Of a DNA stretch of 64,000 bases, positions 1 through 10,997 are shown piece by piece; the first letter of the stretch is position 1; each line of letters begins with the position of its first letter. The position numbers were made by a program, and so were the translations under genes. This DNA comes from JACCXG01 sp963785755. GTDB taxonomy: Bacteria; Acidobacteriota; Vicinamibacteria; Vicinamibacterales; 2-12-FULL-66-21. Under the pieces are notes generated by a model. That model saw only the letters and a program-made list of their open reading frames with translations. It did not search any database and was not told the DNA's origin. The stretch covers positions 1-64,000 of the forward strand of contig CAWAXG010000003.1 in NCBI GenBank assembly GCA_963785755.1, given 5' to 3'.

Positions 1-44
1 TCTGCCTTCACGGCGGACAGACGAACGTCGGCGGAGCGTTACGC

Positions 45-67
45 ATAAGGGGTCAGATAAGGGGTCA
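45..67. repeat. Tandem ATAAGGGGTCA words
   Basis: Two exact copies of the 11-base word ATAAGGGGTCA lie one base apart, at 45-55 and 57-67, downstream of rho. The rest of positions 1-128 holds no gene that I can support. GGGGTCA words of this kind resemble pieces of dispersed intergenic repeats, but no partner palindrome is visible here, so the class is unassigned. Confidence 0.5.
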
Positions 68-128
68 CCGCCGGGGCGTGCGGGCCACATTGCGCGAATC
101 CTTCAGAGATTTGCGCCGATTTCGCGCA

Positions 129-1736
<1,608 letters not shown>

Positions 1737-1880
1737 TGGACTGCTGGCGTTCTGGATCTGACTTGTCGTGTTATTCAGGTCGTACTTGTGATGATTGCCT
1801 GTTGCGGCTCGCGGAGGGGCTGGAGTGCCCCGATGTCTGCTTAGAGGAAGCTGGCGTCGATGATTTCGTCTGCAGTCGTG

Positions 1881-1909
1881 AGTATAGGCACCGGGAAAAG
1901 GGCTGTCAA
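1881..1909 (-). promoter_or_regulatory. Sigma70-type promoter of rho
   Basis: On the minus strand, TTGACA (1909-1904), a 17-base spacer and TATACT (1886-1881) match the sigma70 consensus at 11 of 12 positions. Transcription would start near 1874 and leave a leader of about 138 nt before the rho ATG. The leader contains C-rich stretches. Rho of several bacteria controls its own leader, but no leader peptide is evident here. The promoter sits just upstream of the end of the CoA-binding gene, so rho can be transcribed independently of it. Confidence 0.75.
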
Positions 1910-1945
1910 TGGATCCGTTCAACGGGTCGAATGCAAGCCCCCATC

Positions 1946-2317
1946 TCAGTACCGGCTTGGATAGTCCCCGATCCCCAGAATGCTGCACGCCTGAATGACG
2001 TTCAAGCCCAGCACCCGGGCCCGGGCCACGACCTCGTCGCCGTCGGCGCCCGGGTTGAGCCAGACTTCGGCGATCCCCTTCTTCGCGAGCTCGTCGACGA
2101 TACGGATGCCCACGTCCGGGGGAACGTATACGGTCGCCATGTCGATGGTCCCCGGGACGTCGAGGACCGACCGGTAAGTGGGATAGCCCTCGACCATTTC
2201 CTCATTCGGATTGATCGCATACACGGTGAACCCCTGCTGCGCGAACGCGCGCAAGGCCTTGTTGCCGTACTTGTGCCGGCTGCCGGATGCGCCGATGACG
2301 GCAACGCTCTTCGCCAT
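1946..2317 (-). CDS. CoA-binding domain protein (YccU-like)
   Basis: A 123-residue single-domain protein. It begins with a Rossmann glycine-rich loop (VAVIGASGSRHKYGNKA) and continues with the YAINPNEEMVEGYPTYRSV and VYVPPDVGIRIVDELAKKGI segments. This is the layout of the small CoA_binding_2 family (YccU), related to the CoA-binding domain of succinyl-CoA synthetase. Its cellular role is not established. ATG at 2317 directly starts the Rossmann strand. TACAAT lies on the minus strand six bases upstream (2329-2324) with no Shine-Dalgarno, which fits a leaderless message. It is divergent from the ABC transporter genes. Confidence 0.88.
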   Translation of the reverse strand: MAKSVAVIGASGSRHKYGNKALRAFAQQGFTVYAINPNEEMVEGYPTYRSVLDVPGTIDMATVYVPPDVGIRIVDELAKKGIAEVWLNPGADGDEVVARARVLGLNVIQACSILGIGDYPSRY

Positions 2318-2374
2318 GGCCTGATTGTACTGTCCGCTCGTAGCTGAGGTCGTGGGCCGAAATTCGGGGATCTG

Positions 2375-3154
2375 GTGTCTAATGGCCGCGTGCTCGAGGT
2401 TCGGGGCGTCACAAAACGCTACGGGGCGGTCACGGCTGTGCGGGACGTCAGCTTCGCCGTGCGTCCCGGTGAGGTCCTCGGCTATCTCGGACCCAACGGC
2501 TCGGGCAAGTCGACGACCGTGAAAATGCTCGCCGGATTGATGCCGCCGTCGCTCGGCACCATCCTGTTCGACGGCGCCGACATTCAGATTGACCTCATTC
2601 GCTATAAGGCTCAGGTCGGGTACGTGCCTGAGGAAGCGCACGTTTACACCTACCTCACGGCGCCGGAATATCTCCGGCTGTGCGGCAGGCTCCGGCTCGT
2701 GCCCACAGCCGTCCTCGAAAAGAAGATCGATCAGTTCCTGCGCGTGCTCGGCCTGGATACCGACAGGCACGCGGCGCTCGGATCGTTCTCCAAGGGCATG
2801 CGCCAGAAGGTGCTGCTCGCGGCCGCCCTCATCCACAATCCGCGCGTGGTGATTCTCGACGAGCCGGTCTCGGGACTGGACGTCTCGACGGCGCTGGTCC
2901 TCCGCACGATCGTCAAGGCGCTCGCCGCCGACGGCCGCATCATTTTTTACAGCTCCCACGAGCTCGATACCGTGGAGAAGATCAGCACGAGAGTGATGAT
3001 CCTGCGCGCCGGCGAGGTCGTCGCCGACGATTCCGCCTCGAACCTCCGCACGCTGATGCATCTGCCGTCGCTCGAGGACGTGTTCTCGCAGCTCGCGGTC
3101 AAGGACGACGTCGACGCGGTGGCCGGCGAGATGCTGAACGCCGTGCGGATGTAG
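2375..3154 (+). CDS. ABC transporter ATP-binding protein
   Basis: A 259-residue nucleotide-binding subunit. The sequence shows Walker A (GPNGSGKST), a Q-loop region (VGYVPEEAHVYTYLT), an ABC signature of the form FSKGMRQKV, Walker B (VVILDEP), a D-loop (VSGLDV) and the switch histidine (SSHEL). This arrangement is typical of ABC-2 type exporters and the CcmA-like class. GTG at 2375 is taken as start, and a second in-frame GTG follows five codons later. The stop lies six bases before the permease ATG, so the two genes form an operon and probably one exporter. The substrate cannot be read from the sequence. Confidence 0.93.
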   Translation: MSNGRVLEVRGVTKRYGAVTAVRDVSFAVRPGEVLGYLGPNGSGKSTTVKMLAGLMPPSLGTILFDGADIQIDLIRYKAQVGYVPEEAHVYTYLTAPEYLRLCGRLRLVPTAVLEKKIDQFLRVLGLDTDRHAALGSFSKGMRQKVLLAAALIHNPRVVILDEPVSGLDVSTALVLRTIVKALAADGRIIFYSSHELDTVEKISTRVMILRAGEVVADDSASNLRTLMHLPSLEDVFSQLAVKDDVDAVAGEMLNAVRM

Positions 3155-3160
3155 CGGCCG

Positions 3161-4855
3161 ATGCGGTTGCAGCAGTACGTCCCCGATCCCTTCAAGGCGC
3201 TCACCGGCGCATTCTTCGCACGATTCTTCGAGAGCGAGATCACCACCGGCTTCGACGATCTGAAGAGTCCCTTCTTCTGGCTGCTGGCGGCGCTGGCGAT
3301 CCCGGGCATGTTCATCCCCTGGATCATGGCGTTCGACTGGCACCTGATCGCGATGATGAAGGGGCCGCTGGCGCTGCGCGAAGCGTCGCAGGCCGAGAAA
3401 ACGTTCTATCTCGGCTTCGCGATGATCGCGTCAGGCCTGCTGACGACGATCGTGTGGAGCACGCTGCTGCCCGACCGTCGCGACACGCTCATCCTGGGAT
3501 CGCTGCCGGTCGGCTCGTCCACCATCGTGGCGGCCAAGCTCGCCGCGCTCACCGGGTACGTGCTGCTCACGGCTGCCGCGATGCACGTCATCGGCGCGGT
3601 GTTCTTCGGCGCGGTCCTGGCGACCAACGCCAGCGGCGGTTTCTTCGCCTTGCGCGGCATGCTCGCGCATCTCGTCGCTGCCTCCGCGGCCAGCGCGGCG
3701 GTGGCGTTCGCCGTCGCCGCCGCGCAGGGCTTGACGCTGGCGATCGCCGGGCCGCGAATTTTCAGGCGGCTGACGACGGTGCTGCAGGTCTGCCTGGTGG
3801 GATTGATGGCGGTCGGCCTCGCGCTGCTCCCGGTCATCATGTTCTCCATCGTCCATACCGTGCGAGGATTCGGCGGCCGCATGCGGCCGTGGGTGCTCTC
3901 CACGCCTCCGGCCTGGTTCCTCGGTCTTTACGAGTGGATGCTCGGTACGTCCGATCCCGTCCTGGTGGGCCTTGCGCGCAGCGCCGGCCTGACCTTGCTG
4001 CTCGCGGTGGCCATCACCGTGGTGACCTACCCACTCGCGTACCGGCGTCTGATGGTATCCGTCGTCGAGCGCGGCGCCGGTCCCGGACGGAGCCTCATCG
4101 TGCGAGTAATCCGGAGCTTACTGATTGGAACCGCGGGGAGGCATCCCGAAGCGCGCGCCGCGGCGGATTTCTACACCGCAACGATCGCGCGTGTCGAACA
4201 GCATCGCTTCGTCCTGGCGATGGCGCTCGGAATCGCCATCGCCTGGGTGATGGTCGGCTGGCTCGCGTTAGACCCTCCCATCGAGCCGGCGGCCGGATGG
4301 CTGTCACTGCCGCTCTCGACACTGATCTTCGTGACCCTCGGCCTGCGCATCGCCGCATCGCTGCCGGGCGACGTTCGCGGCGGCTGGCTGTTCGAGCTGA
4401 AGGAGCCATCCCGCGCCCACGCGCGGCGGGCGCTGGAGCGCCTGATGATCCTGCTCGGCGTCCTTCCGCCGGCGCTGCTCGCCGCGCCAGTCTACTGGTG
4501 GCTGTGGGGCCGCGATGTCGCCGTCATCCACGCCGCGATCACCCTGGCGCTCGGCGTGGCACTGGTGCAGTCACTGATCTGGCACTGCGACGGGATGCCC
4601 TGCGGCCAGCGGTGGATGATCGCCCGCGCGAGTCTCGGATACCGCTGGCCGCTCTACGTCGCCGTGTTCTTCGTGATCACGATCGGCATTCCCCGCCTCG
4701 AAGTCCTGCTCTTCGCCCACCCTTATGCCGCCATCGCGTTCGTCGCGCTGCTGACTTTCTACGCGATCGCGACACGAGTGGCGTCGGCCAGACACGTGAT
4801 CGTGCCGAGTTACGACGACGTGGATCCGGTCGCGGGGGTTTTACGCTTGAATTGA
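3161..4855 (+). CDS. ABC exporter membrane subunit (large, family uncertain)
   Basis: A 564-residue integral membrane protein with many hydrophobic stretches, for example LLAALAIPGMFIPWIMAF, ALLPVIMFSIVHTV and AIAFVALLTFYAIA, divided by a cytoplasmic-looking segment around residues 310-345. I judge about ten or more membrane spans. It follows the ATP-binding gene by six bases and is most simply its permease partner. It has no clear FtsX/MacB motif and I cannot name the family. ATG at 3161 is preceded only by the end of the ATPase gene. The substrate is unknown. Confidence 0.82.
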   Translation: MRLQQYVPDPFKALTGAFFARFFESEITTGFDDLKSPFFWLLAALAIPGMFIPWIMAFDWHLIAMMKGPLALREASQAEKTFYLGFAMIASGLLTTIVWSTLLPDRRDTLILGSLPVGSSTIVAAKLAALTGYVLLTAAAMHVIGAVFFGAVLATNASGGFFALRGMLAHLVAASAASAAVAFAVAAAQGLTLAIAGPRIFRRLTTVLQVCLVGLMAVGLALLPVIMFSIVHTVRGFGGRMRPWVLSTPPAWFLGLYEWMLGTSDPVLVGLARSAGLTLLLAVAITVVTYPLAYRRLMVSVVERGAGPGRSLIVRVIRSLLIGTAGRHPEARAAADFYTATIARVEQHRFVLAMALGIAIAWVMVGWLALDPPIEPAAGWLSLPLSTLIFVTLGLRIAASLPGDVRGGWLFELKEPSRAHARRALERLMILLGVLPPALLAAPVYWWLWGRDVAVIHAAITLALGVALVQSLIWHCDGMPCGQRWMIARASLGYRWPLYVAVFFVITIGIPRLEVLLFAHPYAAIAFVALLTFYAIATRVASARHVIVPSYDDVDPVAGVLRLN

Positions 4856-5002
4856 CTCGGTTCAAGGGTTCAAAGTTCAAGGTTCAGGAATCCGGGAAAC
4901 ATAGGTTCAGGAGTCATCTTGAATTCCCAGTTGCACCGGTTCGAGGTCAGCACCAGCCTGAACTCTGAACCGTGAAATGAACCGATGCGATAGCATCGAA
5001 GT
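4856..5002. repeat. Spacer with degenerate GGTTCAA words
   Basis: No gene is seen. Positions about 4858-4886 repeat GGTTCAA/AAGTTCA words in tandem, and related words recur near 4911, 4940 and 4966. The same style of degenerate short-word repetition appears in several other spacers of this window. TAGCAT at 4991-4996 lies six bases before the amrS ATG. Confidence 0.55.
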
Positions 5003-6124
5003 ATGCCTTCCCTGGCCGACGTGTTGGCGGAGCGAACGGCTGAGGCCGCGCCGGAGCTCATCGAGCACATTTCGAAGGATCGCATCCGCTGCTATGCCTG
5101 CGGGCATGAATGTCCGATTCCCGATGGCGCGGCCGGTGTGTGCCGCGTTCGGTTCAATCGCGGCGGCAAGCTGTTCGTGCCCTGGGGATATGTCGGCGGC
5201 ATCCAGTGCGACCCGATCGAGAAGAAGCCGTTCTTCCACGTGCGGCCCGGGGCGCTCGCGTTCAGCTTCGGCATGCTCGGCTGCGACCTGCACTGCTCCT
5301 ATTGCCAGAACTGGGTGACGTCACAGGCGCTGCGCGATCCGCAGGCGGTCGCGCCGCCGCTCGACGCCTCGCCGGAAGCGCTCGTGCACGAAGCCGTGCG
5401 GCTCGGCGGCCGCGTCGTGGTGTCCACCTATAACGAGCCGCTGATCACGAGTGAATGGGGCGTGGCGATTTTCCAGCATGCCCGCGCGGCGGGTCTGATG
5501 ACGGCCTATGTCTCGAACGGCAACGGGACGCAGCGGGTCATCGACTACATCCGGCCTCACATCGATCTCTACAAGGTCGATCTCAAGAGCTTCGACGACA
5601 AACATTACCGGCAGCTTGGCGGACGCCTGGATCCGATCCTGTTCACGATCCGGACACTTCACGCGCTCGGCGTCTGGGTGGAGATCGTCACGCTGCTGAT
5701 CCCGGGGTTCAACGACGCGCCCGACGAGCTGCAACGTCTGACCGCGTTTCTCGCGAGCGTGTCGCCCGACCTTCCCTGGCACGTGACCGCCTTTCACAAG
5801 GACTACCGTATGAGCGACCCGGAGAACACCACTCCAGAGATGCTGATGGCGGCGGCCGACATCGGAAAGCGGAACGGACTGCGGTACGTCTACGCGGGGA
5901 ATCTGCCGGGCAGGGTCGGCGATCTGGAGCACACGCGCTGCCACGAGTGCCACGCCATGCTCGTGAAGCGCTATGGCTACTTCATCCAGCAATATCGGCT
6001 GAAGCCGGATGGCTCGTGCCCGGACTGCGGCACCTCGATTCCCGGGCGTTGGGACCGGGGGTTCGAGGGACAGATCACTTCGACGCCGTTCCTGCCGGGC
6101 GGCCGCCGGCTGCGGACGATTTGA
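5003..6124 (+). CDS. amrS: AmmeMemoRadiSam-type radical SAM enzyme
   Basis: A 373-residue radical SAM protein. The N-terminal zinc-like segment CYACGHECPIPDGAAGVC is followed by the radical SAM cluster motif CDLHCSYC (C-x3-C-x2-C), a GG-type region (VSTYNEPLIT) and the strands YVSNGNGT and LYKVDLKSF. A second pair of CxxC motifs (CHEC, CPDC) closes the protein. This layout matches the AmrS group that usually travels with AMMECR1 and Memo proteins; their joint role is unresolved. Neither partner is adjacent here. TAGCAT six bases before the ATG may be a -10 element. Confidence 0.9.
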   Translation: MPSLADVLAERTAEAAPELIEHISKDRIRCYACGHECPIPDGAAGVCRVRFNRGGKLFVPWGYVGGIQCDPIEKKPFFHVRPGALAFSFGMLGCDLHCSYCQNWVTSQALRDPQAVAPPLDASPEALVHEAVRLGGRVVVSTYNEPLITSEWGVAIFQHARAAGLMTAYVSNGNGTQRVIDYIRPHIDLYKVDLKSFDDKHYRQLGGRLDPILFTIRTLHALGVWVEIVTLLIPGFNDAPDELQRLTAFLASVSPDLPWHVTAFHKDYRMSDPENTTPEMLMAAADIGKRNGLRYVYAGNLPGRVGDLEHTRCHECHAMLVKRYGYFIQQYRLKPDGSCPDCGTSIPGRWDRGFEGQITSTPFLPGGRRLRTI

Positions 6125-6149
6125 GGCAGCTGGTGTTATATTCGGGAAC

Positions 6150-6929
6150 ATGCTGAACCGCAGATGCGCCCTCTATTTCGCACCCCTGCTCTTCCTGGTC
6201 CTGGCGTGCACCGAACCGTCGGCGCAATCGCCGAAAGATCCGGAGTCGCTTCGAAAAGAGATCGAAGCGCTCAAGGCGCAGCAGGCGGAGATGCAGAAGA
6301 GCCTCGAGGAGGTTCGGGAATTCCTCAAGGCGGCAACCGGCGGCCGGTTTGGCACGCCGTCACTGGTCAGCAGCACGTTCGACCTGACGGGCGCGCCGGT
6401 CAACGGCCAGCAGTCGGCGCCGGTCACCATCGTCGAGATCTCGGATTACCACTGCCCGTTCTGCCGTCGTCACGTCCAGCAGACGCAGCCGAGGTTGTAC
6501 GAGGAGTACGTCAAGACCGGCAAGGCTCGTCACGTGTTCATCCACTACCCGATCGCCCAGCTGCATCCCGATGCGTACAAGTCACACGAGGCCGCGAGCT
6601 GTGCGGGGGATCAGGGCAAGTTCTGGGACCTCCACACCAAGCTGTTCGACTCGCCGGTCAAGACCGACGAGCAGCTGCTGGGGCTTGCCCAGACCGCCGG
6701 CGTGGATGTGAACGCGTTCCGCGCATGCCTCGATTCGGGAAAGTATTCGAAAGCCGTAAAGGACAGCGTCGCGCGTATTCAGAAGCTGAACATCAGCGGC
6801 ACGCCGATGTTCCTCGTCGGCAGGACTCCCGCCGGCTCGCAGCCGATGACGGTCGCCAAGCTGATCGAAGGCGCGCAGCCGTTCGACGCGTTCAAGGCGG
6901 CGATCGACGAGGTCTCGAAGGGAAAGTAG
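6150..6929 (+). CDS. DsbA-like thioredoxin-fold lipoprotein
   Basis: A 259-residue exported thiol protein. The N-terminus is a hydrophobic signal ending FLVLACTEP, where the Cys fits a lipobox, so a membrane-anchored lipoprotein is likely. A coiled-coil-like linker rich in K/E/Q (PESLRKEIEALKAQQAEM) follows, then a thioredoxin fold with the active site CPFC (in DYHCPFCRRH) and a cis-Pro loop (SGTPMF). This matches the Thioredoxin_4/DsbA class that handles disulfide exchange in the envelope. TATATT lies seven bases before the ATG. It is 25 bases downstream of amrS and convergent with the broken permease gene. Confidence 0.9.
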   Translation: MLNRRCALYFAPLLFLVLACTEPSAQSPKDPESLRKEIEALKAQQAEMQKSLEEVREFLKAATGGRFGTPSLVSSTFDLTGAPVNGQQSAPVTIVEISDYHCPFCRRHVQQTQPRLYEEYVKTGKARHVFIHYPIAQLHPDAYKSHEAASCAGDQGKFWDLHTKLFDSPVKTDEQLLGLAQTAGVDVNAFRACLDSGKYSKAVKDSVARIQKLNISGTPMFLVGRTPAGSQPMTVAKLIEGAQPFDAFKAAIDEVSKGK

Positions 6930-6936
6930 TCACACG

Positions 6937-9374
6937 TTACTCGGCTCGCAGGATGCTGTTCGGGTCGATCCGGGCCGCGCGCAGTGCTGGAACGACGGCG
7001 GCGATCGTGCCCATCACGACGATCGCGCCCGCCGCGACGGAGACCGTCGACAGATCGGCTGAGATGACGTCCGCGAATTGACTCGCCAGCCAGCGCGCAG
7101 CGCCCAGCGCAACCCCAACGCCCACAGCGCTCGCGACCAGAGTACGCCGAGCGTCCGCCGTAGAACCAGCCTGACCAGTGTTCCGGGCGTGGCTCCCAGT
7201 GCCGCGTGAACGGCCAGTTCACGTTGGCGCCGCGCAACACGCCCAGCCGTCACGGCGTTGAGCCCCGTGGCCGTCAGCAACAGCGCGAGCGCACCGAAGA
7301 ACGCGATCATGCCGGCGCGATATCTGGCCTCCGCTGTCGTGTCGGCGAGCCGATCGGCCATCGTGCGAGCGTCGTGCACGGAGATATCTGGATCGATGCT
7401 CTGAATCGCTCGCTGGACCGAGTTGGAGACCACCGCCGGATCACCGGCTGTCCGGACCAGCAGGCTGAAGTCCCACGCCTCGGCCTGTATCAAAGGCAGA
7501 TAGATCTCTCCGATCACCGGTGTGTACGGGTTGCCGTAGCGCACGTCGCCAACGACGCCCACGATGGTGAACCACGGCTCGGTCGAGGTACCGTCGCGTC
7601 GGACGGTGCCGAACGTGACCCGCCGGCCGATTGGATCCTGATCGGGCCAATGCATCTGCGCCATCGTGCGGTTGACCACGGCGACGTGGCGATCGTCAGC
7701 CGTGTCGACGCTCTCGAAGTCGCGTCCGGGTGTGACCGGGATCCCGAGCGTACGGAAGTAGCCAGTCGAAACGAAGTGGACACCGGGTGTGAACGGCCGG
7801 TCCTTCGGATTGCCGTTCAGGTATCGCCGGCCACGCTCGATGGCGATGGACCGGGGGAACTCGGGTATGGGACCGGCAGATCGCCCAACGCAACCTCGCC
7901 GCGGCCTGCAACCTGGCCCACTCGATCCGTGATGCGTTGCTGCAAGTCGCGGCGCGCCGTTCGGTCACCCGGCGCAAAGTAGCGCGCCGGAGGGGTCACG
8001 CGCAGCGTCAACATCGAGTCAGCGTGGAAGCCCATGTCAACGTGCTGCAGGACGGTGAAGCTTCTCACAACCGAAATCGTGCAGATCACCACCACTGCGG
8101 CGATTCCGACCTGAACCGCGACGAACCAGTCGTGCAGCCGCGCGGTCTTCGTTCCGGTCTGGCTCCGAAGCGCCGGGGCATGCGCAATCTCGCGGAGAGG
8201 ACCAAGTGCCGGCGTCAGCCCGATCGCCAGCGTGGTGACTGCCACGACAAGCACCGCCAGACTGCCCGACACCACGTCGAGCGCGATCAGCCCTTCGCGT
8301 GCCAGCGAGGCTGGCCCGTACCGGTGCAACAGCCCAAGCATCCACCGGGCGATGAGCAGGCCGGCCGCGGTGCCAGCGGAGGCGAGCAGCAGACTCTCCG
8401 ACAACAACTGCCTGATCATGCGAGCGCGCGTCGCGCCGACGGCGAGCCGGACCGCAAGCTCGCGCACGCGGCCCACGTTGCGAGCGAGCAGCAGGCTGGC
8501 CACGTTCGCCACGGCGATCGTCCACACGAGGGCAACCATCAAGCCAAGCGACAGCAGCATCCGTTGTGGCGAGATTCCGATGACATCGTCGCGAAGATGA
8601 CGGACATTCACGCCGTATCGCGCGCCGTCGTCTGGGCGATCCGGCTCGGTGGTCGCGGCGATGCGGCTCAGCTCCTCTGCGGCGTCGGAGACAGCGGCCC
8701 TATCCCGCAGGCGGCCGATCACGTGGGACCGAGTAATAGCCCCGCTCGGTCTTGACCGACGCGAAGGGCGGCACGCCATCGATCGGCACCCACACGTCCG
8801 CCTTGCCGCGCCAGCGATCGAACGAACGCGGCATCACGCCGACGATGACGAACGACAAGTCGCCCGATCGCATCTGGCGGCCGAGCACGTCGGCGGCGCC
8901 GCCATATCGCGATTGCCAGAGGTCGTAGCCGATCACGCACGGAAACTCCCCACTGCCCGTTACGGACGGCTCCGAGAATGTGCGGCCGAGCAGCGGTGCC
9001 ACACCGACGACTTCGAAGAACCCAGGTGAGACCACCTCGACCTCTACCCGCCTCGCTGGACCATCTCCCGTCAGATCAAATCGATGGGCACCAATCGCTG
9101 CGACTTGTGTGAGCGTGGTGGCGTTCGTCTCCCACTCGCGAAACACGACGTGCGAGACGTGCCTGGTCTCCTGGCGCAGCTCGCGATCGACGAGATAGGC
9201 GATGACCAGACGATCGCCGTTGGTCACGGGCAGCGGGCGCAGGAAAACGCCATACAGCGCGCTCAGAACGGCGACGGTGCTGCCAACCGCCAACGCGATC
9301 GTGATCACCGCGCCAGCCGTGAAGCCCGGGCTGCGCCTGAACAACCGCAGCGCGTAGCGAAAGTCGTCGAGCAT
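6937..9374 (-). pseudogene. ADOP-type MacB/FtsX ABC permease, three frame breaks
   Basis: The intact reading would be about 810 residues. It starts with the family's typical N-terminus (DDFRYALRLFRRSPGFTAG), followed by a MacB periplasmic core, a central FtsX domain (LARNVGRVRELAVRLAVGA) and a C-terminal FtsX domain ending ALRAARIDPNSILRAE. Three frame changes interrupt it. Near 8725-8727 there is one extra base in a GGG run. Near 7875-7880 and near 7134-7137 the shift equals two extra or one missing base. Such permeases are abundant in Acidobacteriota and usually stand alone, as here. It is either a decayed gene or the worst case of the frame offsets seen across the window. Confidence 0.85.
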
Positions 9375-9541
9375 CGCTCATCCTCGCAACAGTTCAGTTG
9401 CGTCGACACTTGCCGACGAGAGTCAAATGTTGACGCCCGTGCAAGCTTGCCGGATGGGAATTCTCGAGGAGCGATTTCTTCCGCCATCCGCCTTCGCGCG
9501 AAGCGCTTCGGCGAGACTCGCCGTAGCCTTGGCGGAGGCGG
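9375..9541. repeat. Spacer with a GC-rich CGCC/GGCGG repeat unit
   Basis: No gene is seen between the permease start and the glcD stop. About 9480-9541 holds CCGCCTTCGCGCGAAGCG and then GTAGCCTTGGCGGAGGCGG, a partly self-complementary unit. It looks like a dispersed intergenic repeat, though only one clear copy is in the window. The glcD stop is inside its right edge. Confidence 0.4.
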
Positions 9542-10931
9542 TCAGGCGGAAGGGAAGATCTTCCCCGGATTCAGCACGCCGTTCGGATCGAAGGCCTGCT
9601 TCACCCGCTTCATGAGCGCGATCTCCTCGGGCGACAGCTCGATCGTGAGAAACGGCGCTTTCGCGAATCCGATTCCATGTTCCCCGCTGATCGACCCCTC
9701 GAGCGCCACCACCCCTTCGAACAGGACACGCTCGGCGGCGTGCGCGCGCATCAGCGCATCCCCATCGGCGGGGTCGAGCATGATGTTGACGTGAATATTA
9801 CCGTCGCCGGCATGGCCGAAGAGTGGAATCCGCAGCCCGGACTGCTCGCGGATCCGGGCGACGAGGGCGAACAGTTCCGGGATCCGCCCTTTCGGCACGA
9901 CGACGTCGTGATTGAGCTTGAGCGGGGCGATCTGCTTGAGTGAGAAGGACAGCTCGCGGCGGACCCTCCACAGCTCCTGGCGCTCGGCCTCGTCTTTTGC
10001 ACGCAGCACCTCGCTGGCTCCCGCTTCCCGGCAGGCGGCCTCGACTCGAGCCGCCTCGTCCTCGACCGCGGCCGGGACGCCGTCCACTTCTACCAGGAGG
10101 ATTGCGGCCGTGCCCTCGGGTGCGAGCGAGCGCACGCCGAGGTTGCGGGCGACGGCCTCGAGCGAGTCACCATCCACGAGCTCGAGCGCGGCCGGTACGA
10201 CTCGCGCGCGGATGATGTTCGTCACCGCTGCCACGGCCGACTCGACATCCGAGAAGCTGGCACGCAGCGTCGACTGGACCGGCGGGCGCGGAATCAGCCG
10301 CAGGATGATCTTCGTGATGATCGCGAGTGTCCCCTCGGATCCCACCAGCAGCTGGGTCAGGTCGTAGCCGACGACGTTCTTGACGACCTTGCCGCCGGTC
10401 TCGACAATCTCGCCGGTGGCCAGGACCGCTTCGAGCCCGAGTACGTACTTCTTCGTCGTCCCGTACTTGAACGCGCGGGGTCCGCCCGCGCACTCCGCCA
10501 CGTTCCCGCCAATGGCGGACTGACGGAGCGACGCGGGATCCGGCGGATAGAACAGCCCCAGCTTCTCCACCGCGTCCTGCAGGTCGCCGGTAATGACGTT
10601 CGGCTCGACGATGGCGATGAGGTTGGCTTCATCGATCTCGACGATCCGGTTCATCCGATCGAACGCGATGACCACGCCGCCGAGCATCGGGACGGAGCCG
10701 CCGGTGTAGCCGGTGCCGGCCCCGCGCGGGACCATCGGCACGCGATGCTCGGTTGCACAGCCGGGCGATCTCCGCCACTTCAGGCGTCGTCCCGGGGAAC
10801 ACGACGGCCTCGGCGGGGTGTCCGCGCTTGAGCGCGTCCGTGCCGTAGTTGATGAGCGACTGTGGATCGCTTCTGACGTGATCGGGTCCCACGATTCTGC
10901 GAAGCGCGTCGAGGAACTCCTGCGGGAGCAT
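9542..10931 (-). CDS. glcD: FAD-linked oxidase, glycolate/D-lactate dehydrogenase subunit (one frame offset)
   Basis: An FAD-binding type 4 flavoprotein oxidising glycolate, D-lactate or a similar 2-hydroxy acid. Read across one offset it is 462 residues, the usual GlcD length. The N-terminal part (LPQEFLDALRRIVGPDHV...EIARLCN) and the main part (VPMVPRGAGTGYTGG, the FAD PP-loop, to GEHGIGFAK and NPGKIFPSA) are in different frames. The join is at about 10753-10756, where AACCGAG replaces the expected AACGAG. No stop lies at the join. A 16-base C run sits 28 bases upstream of the ATG. It follows the aminotransferase gene on the same strand. No glcE or glcF is adjacent. Confidence 0.88.
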
Positions 10932-10959
10932 CGAAAGCGTCGGCGCCGCGAGTCTAGAT

Positions 10960-10975
10960 CCCCCCCCCCCCCCCC
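10960..10975. repeat. Homopolymer of 16 C
   Basis: Sixteen consecutive C on the plus strand (G on the coding strand of glcD), between the aminotransferase stop and the glcD ATG. Runs this long are prone to slippage in replication and in sequencing, so the exact length should not be trusted. Confidence 0.9.
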
Positions 10976-10997
10976 TTGTCTCTCGTCTAGTGCGCCG

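Noticed and set aside
60..128. Possible rho terminator (GCGCGAA ... TTCGCGC)
   Set aside because: The arms are short, separated by more than 20 bases and have no U tail.
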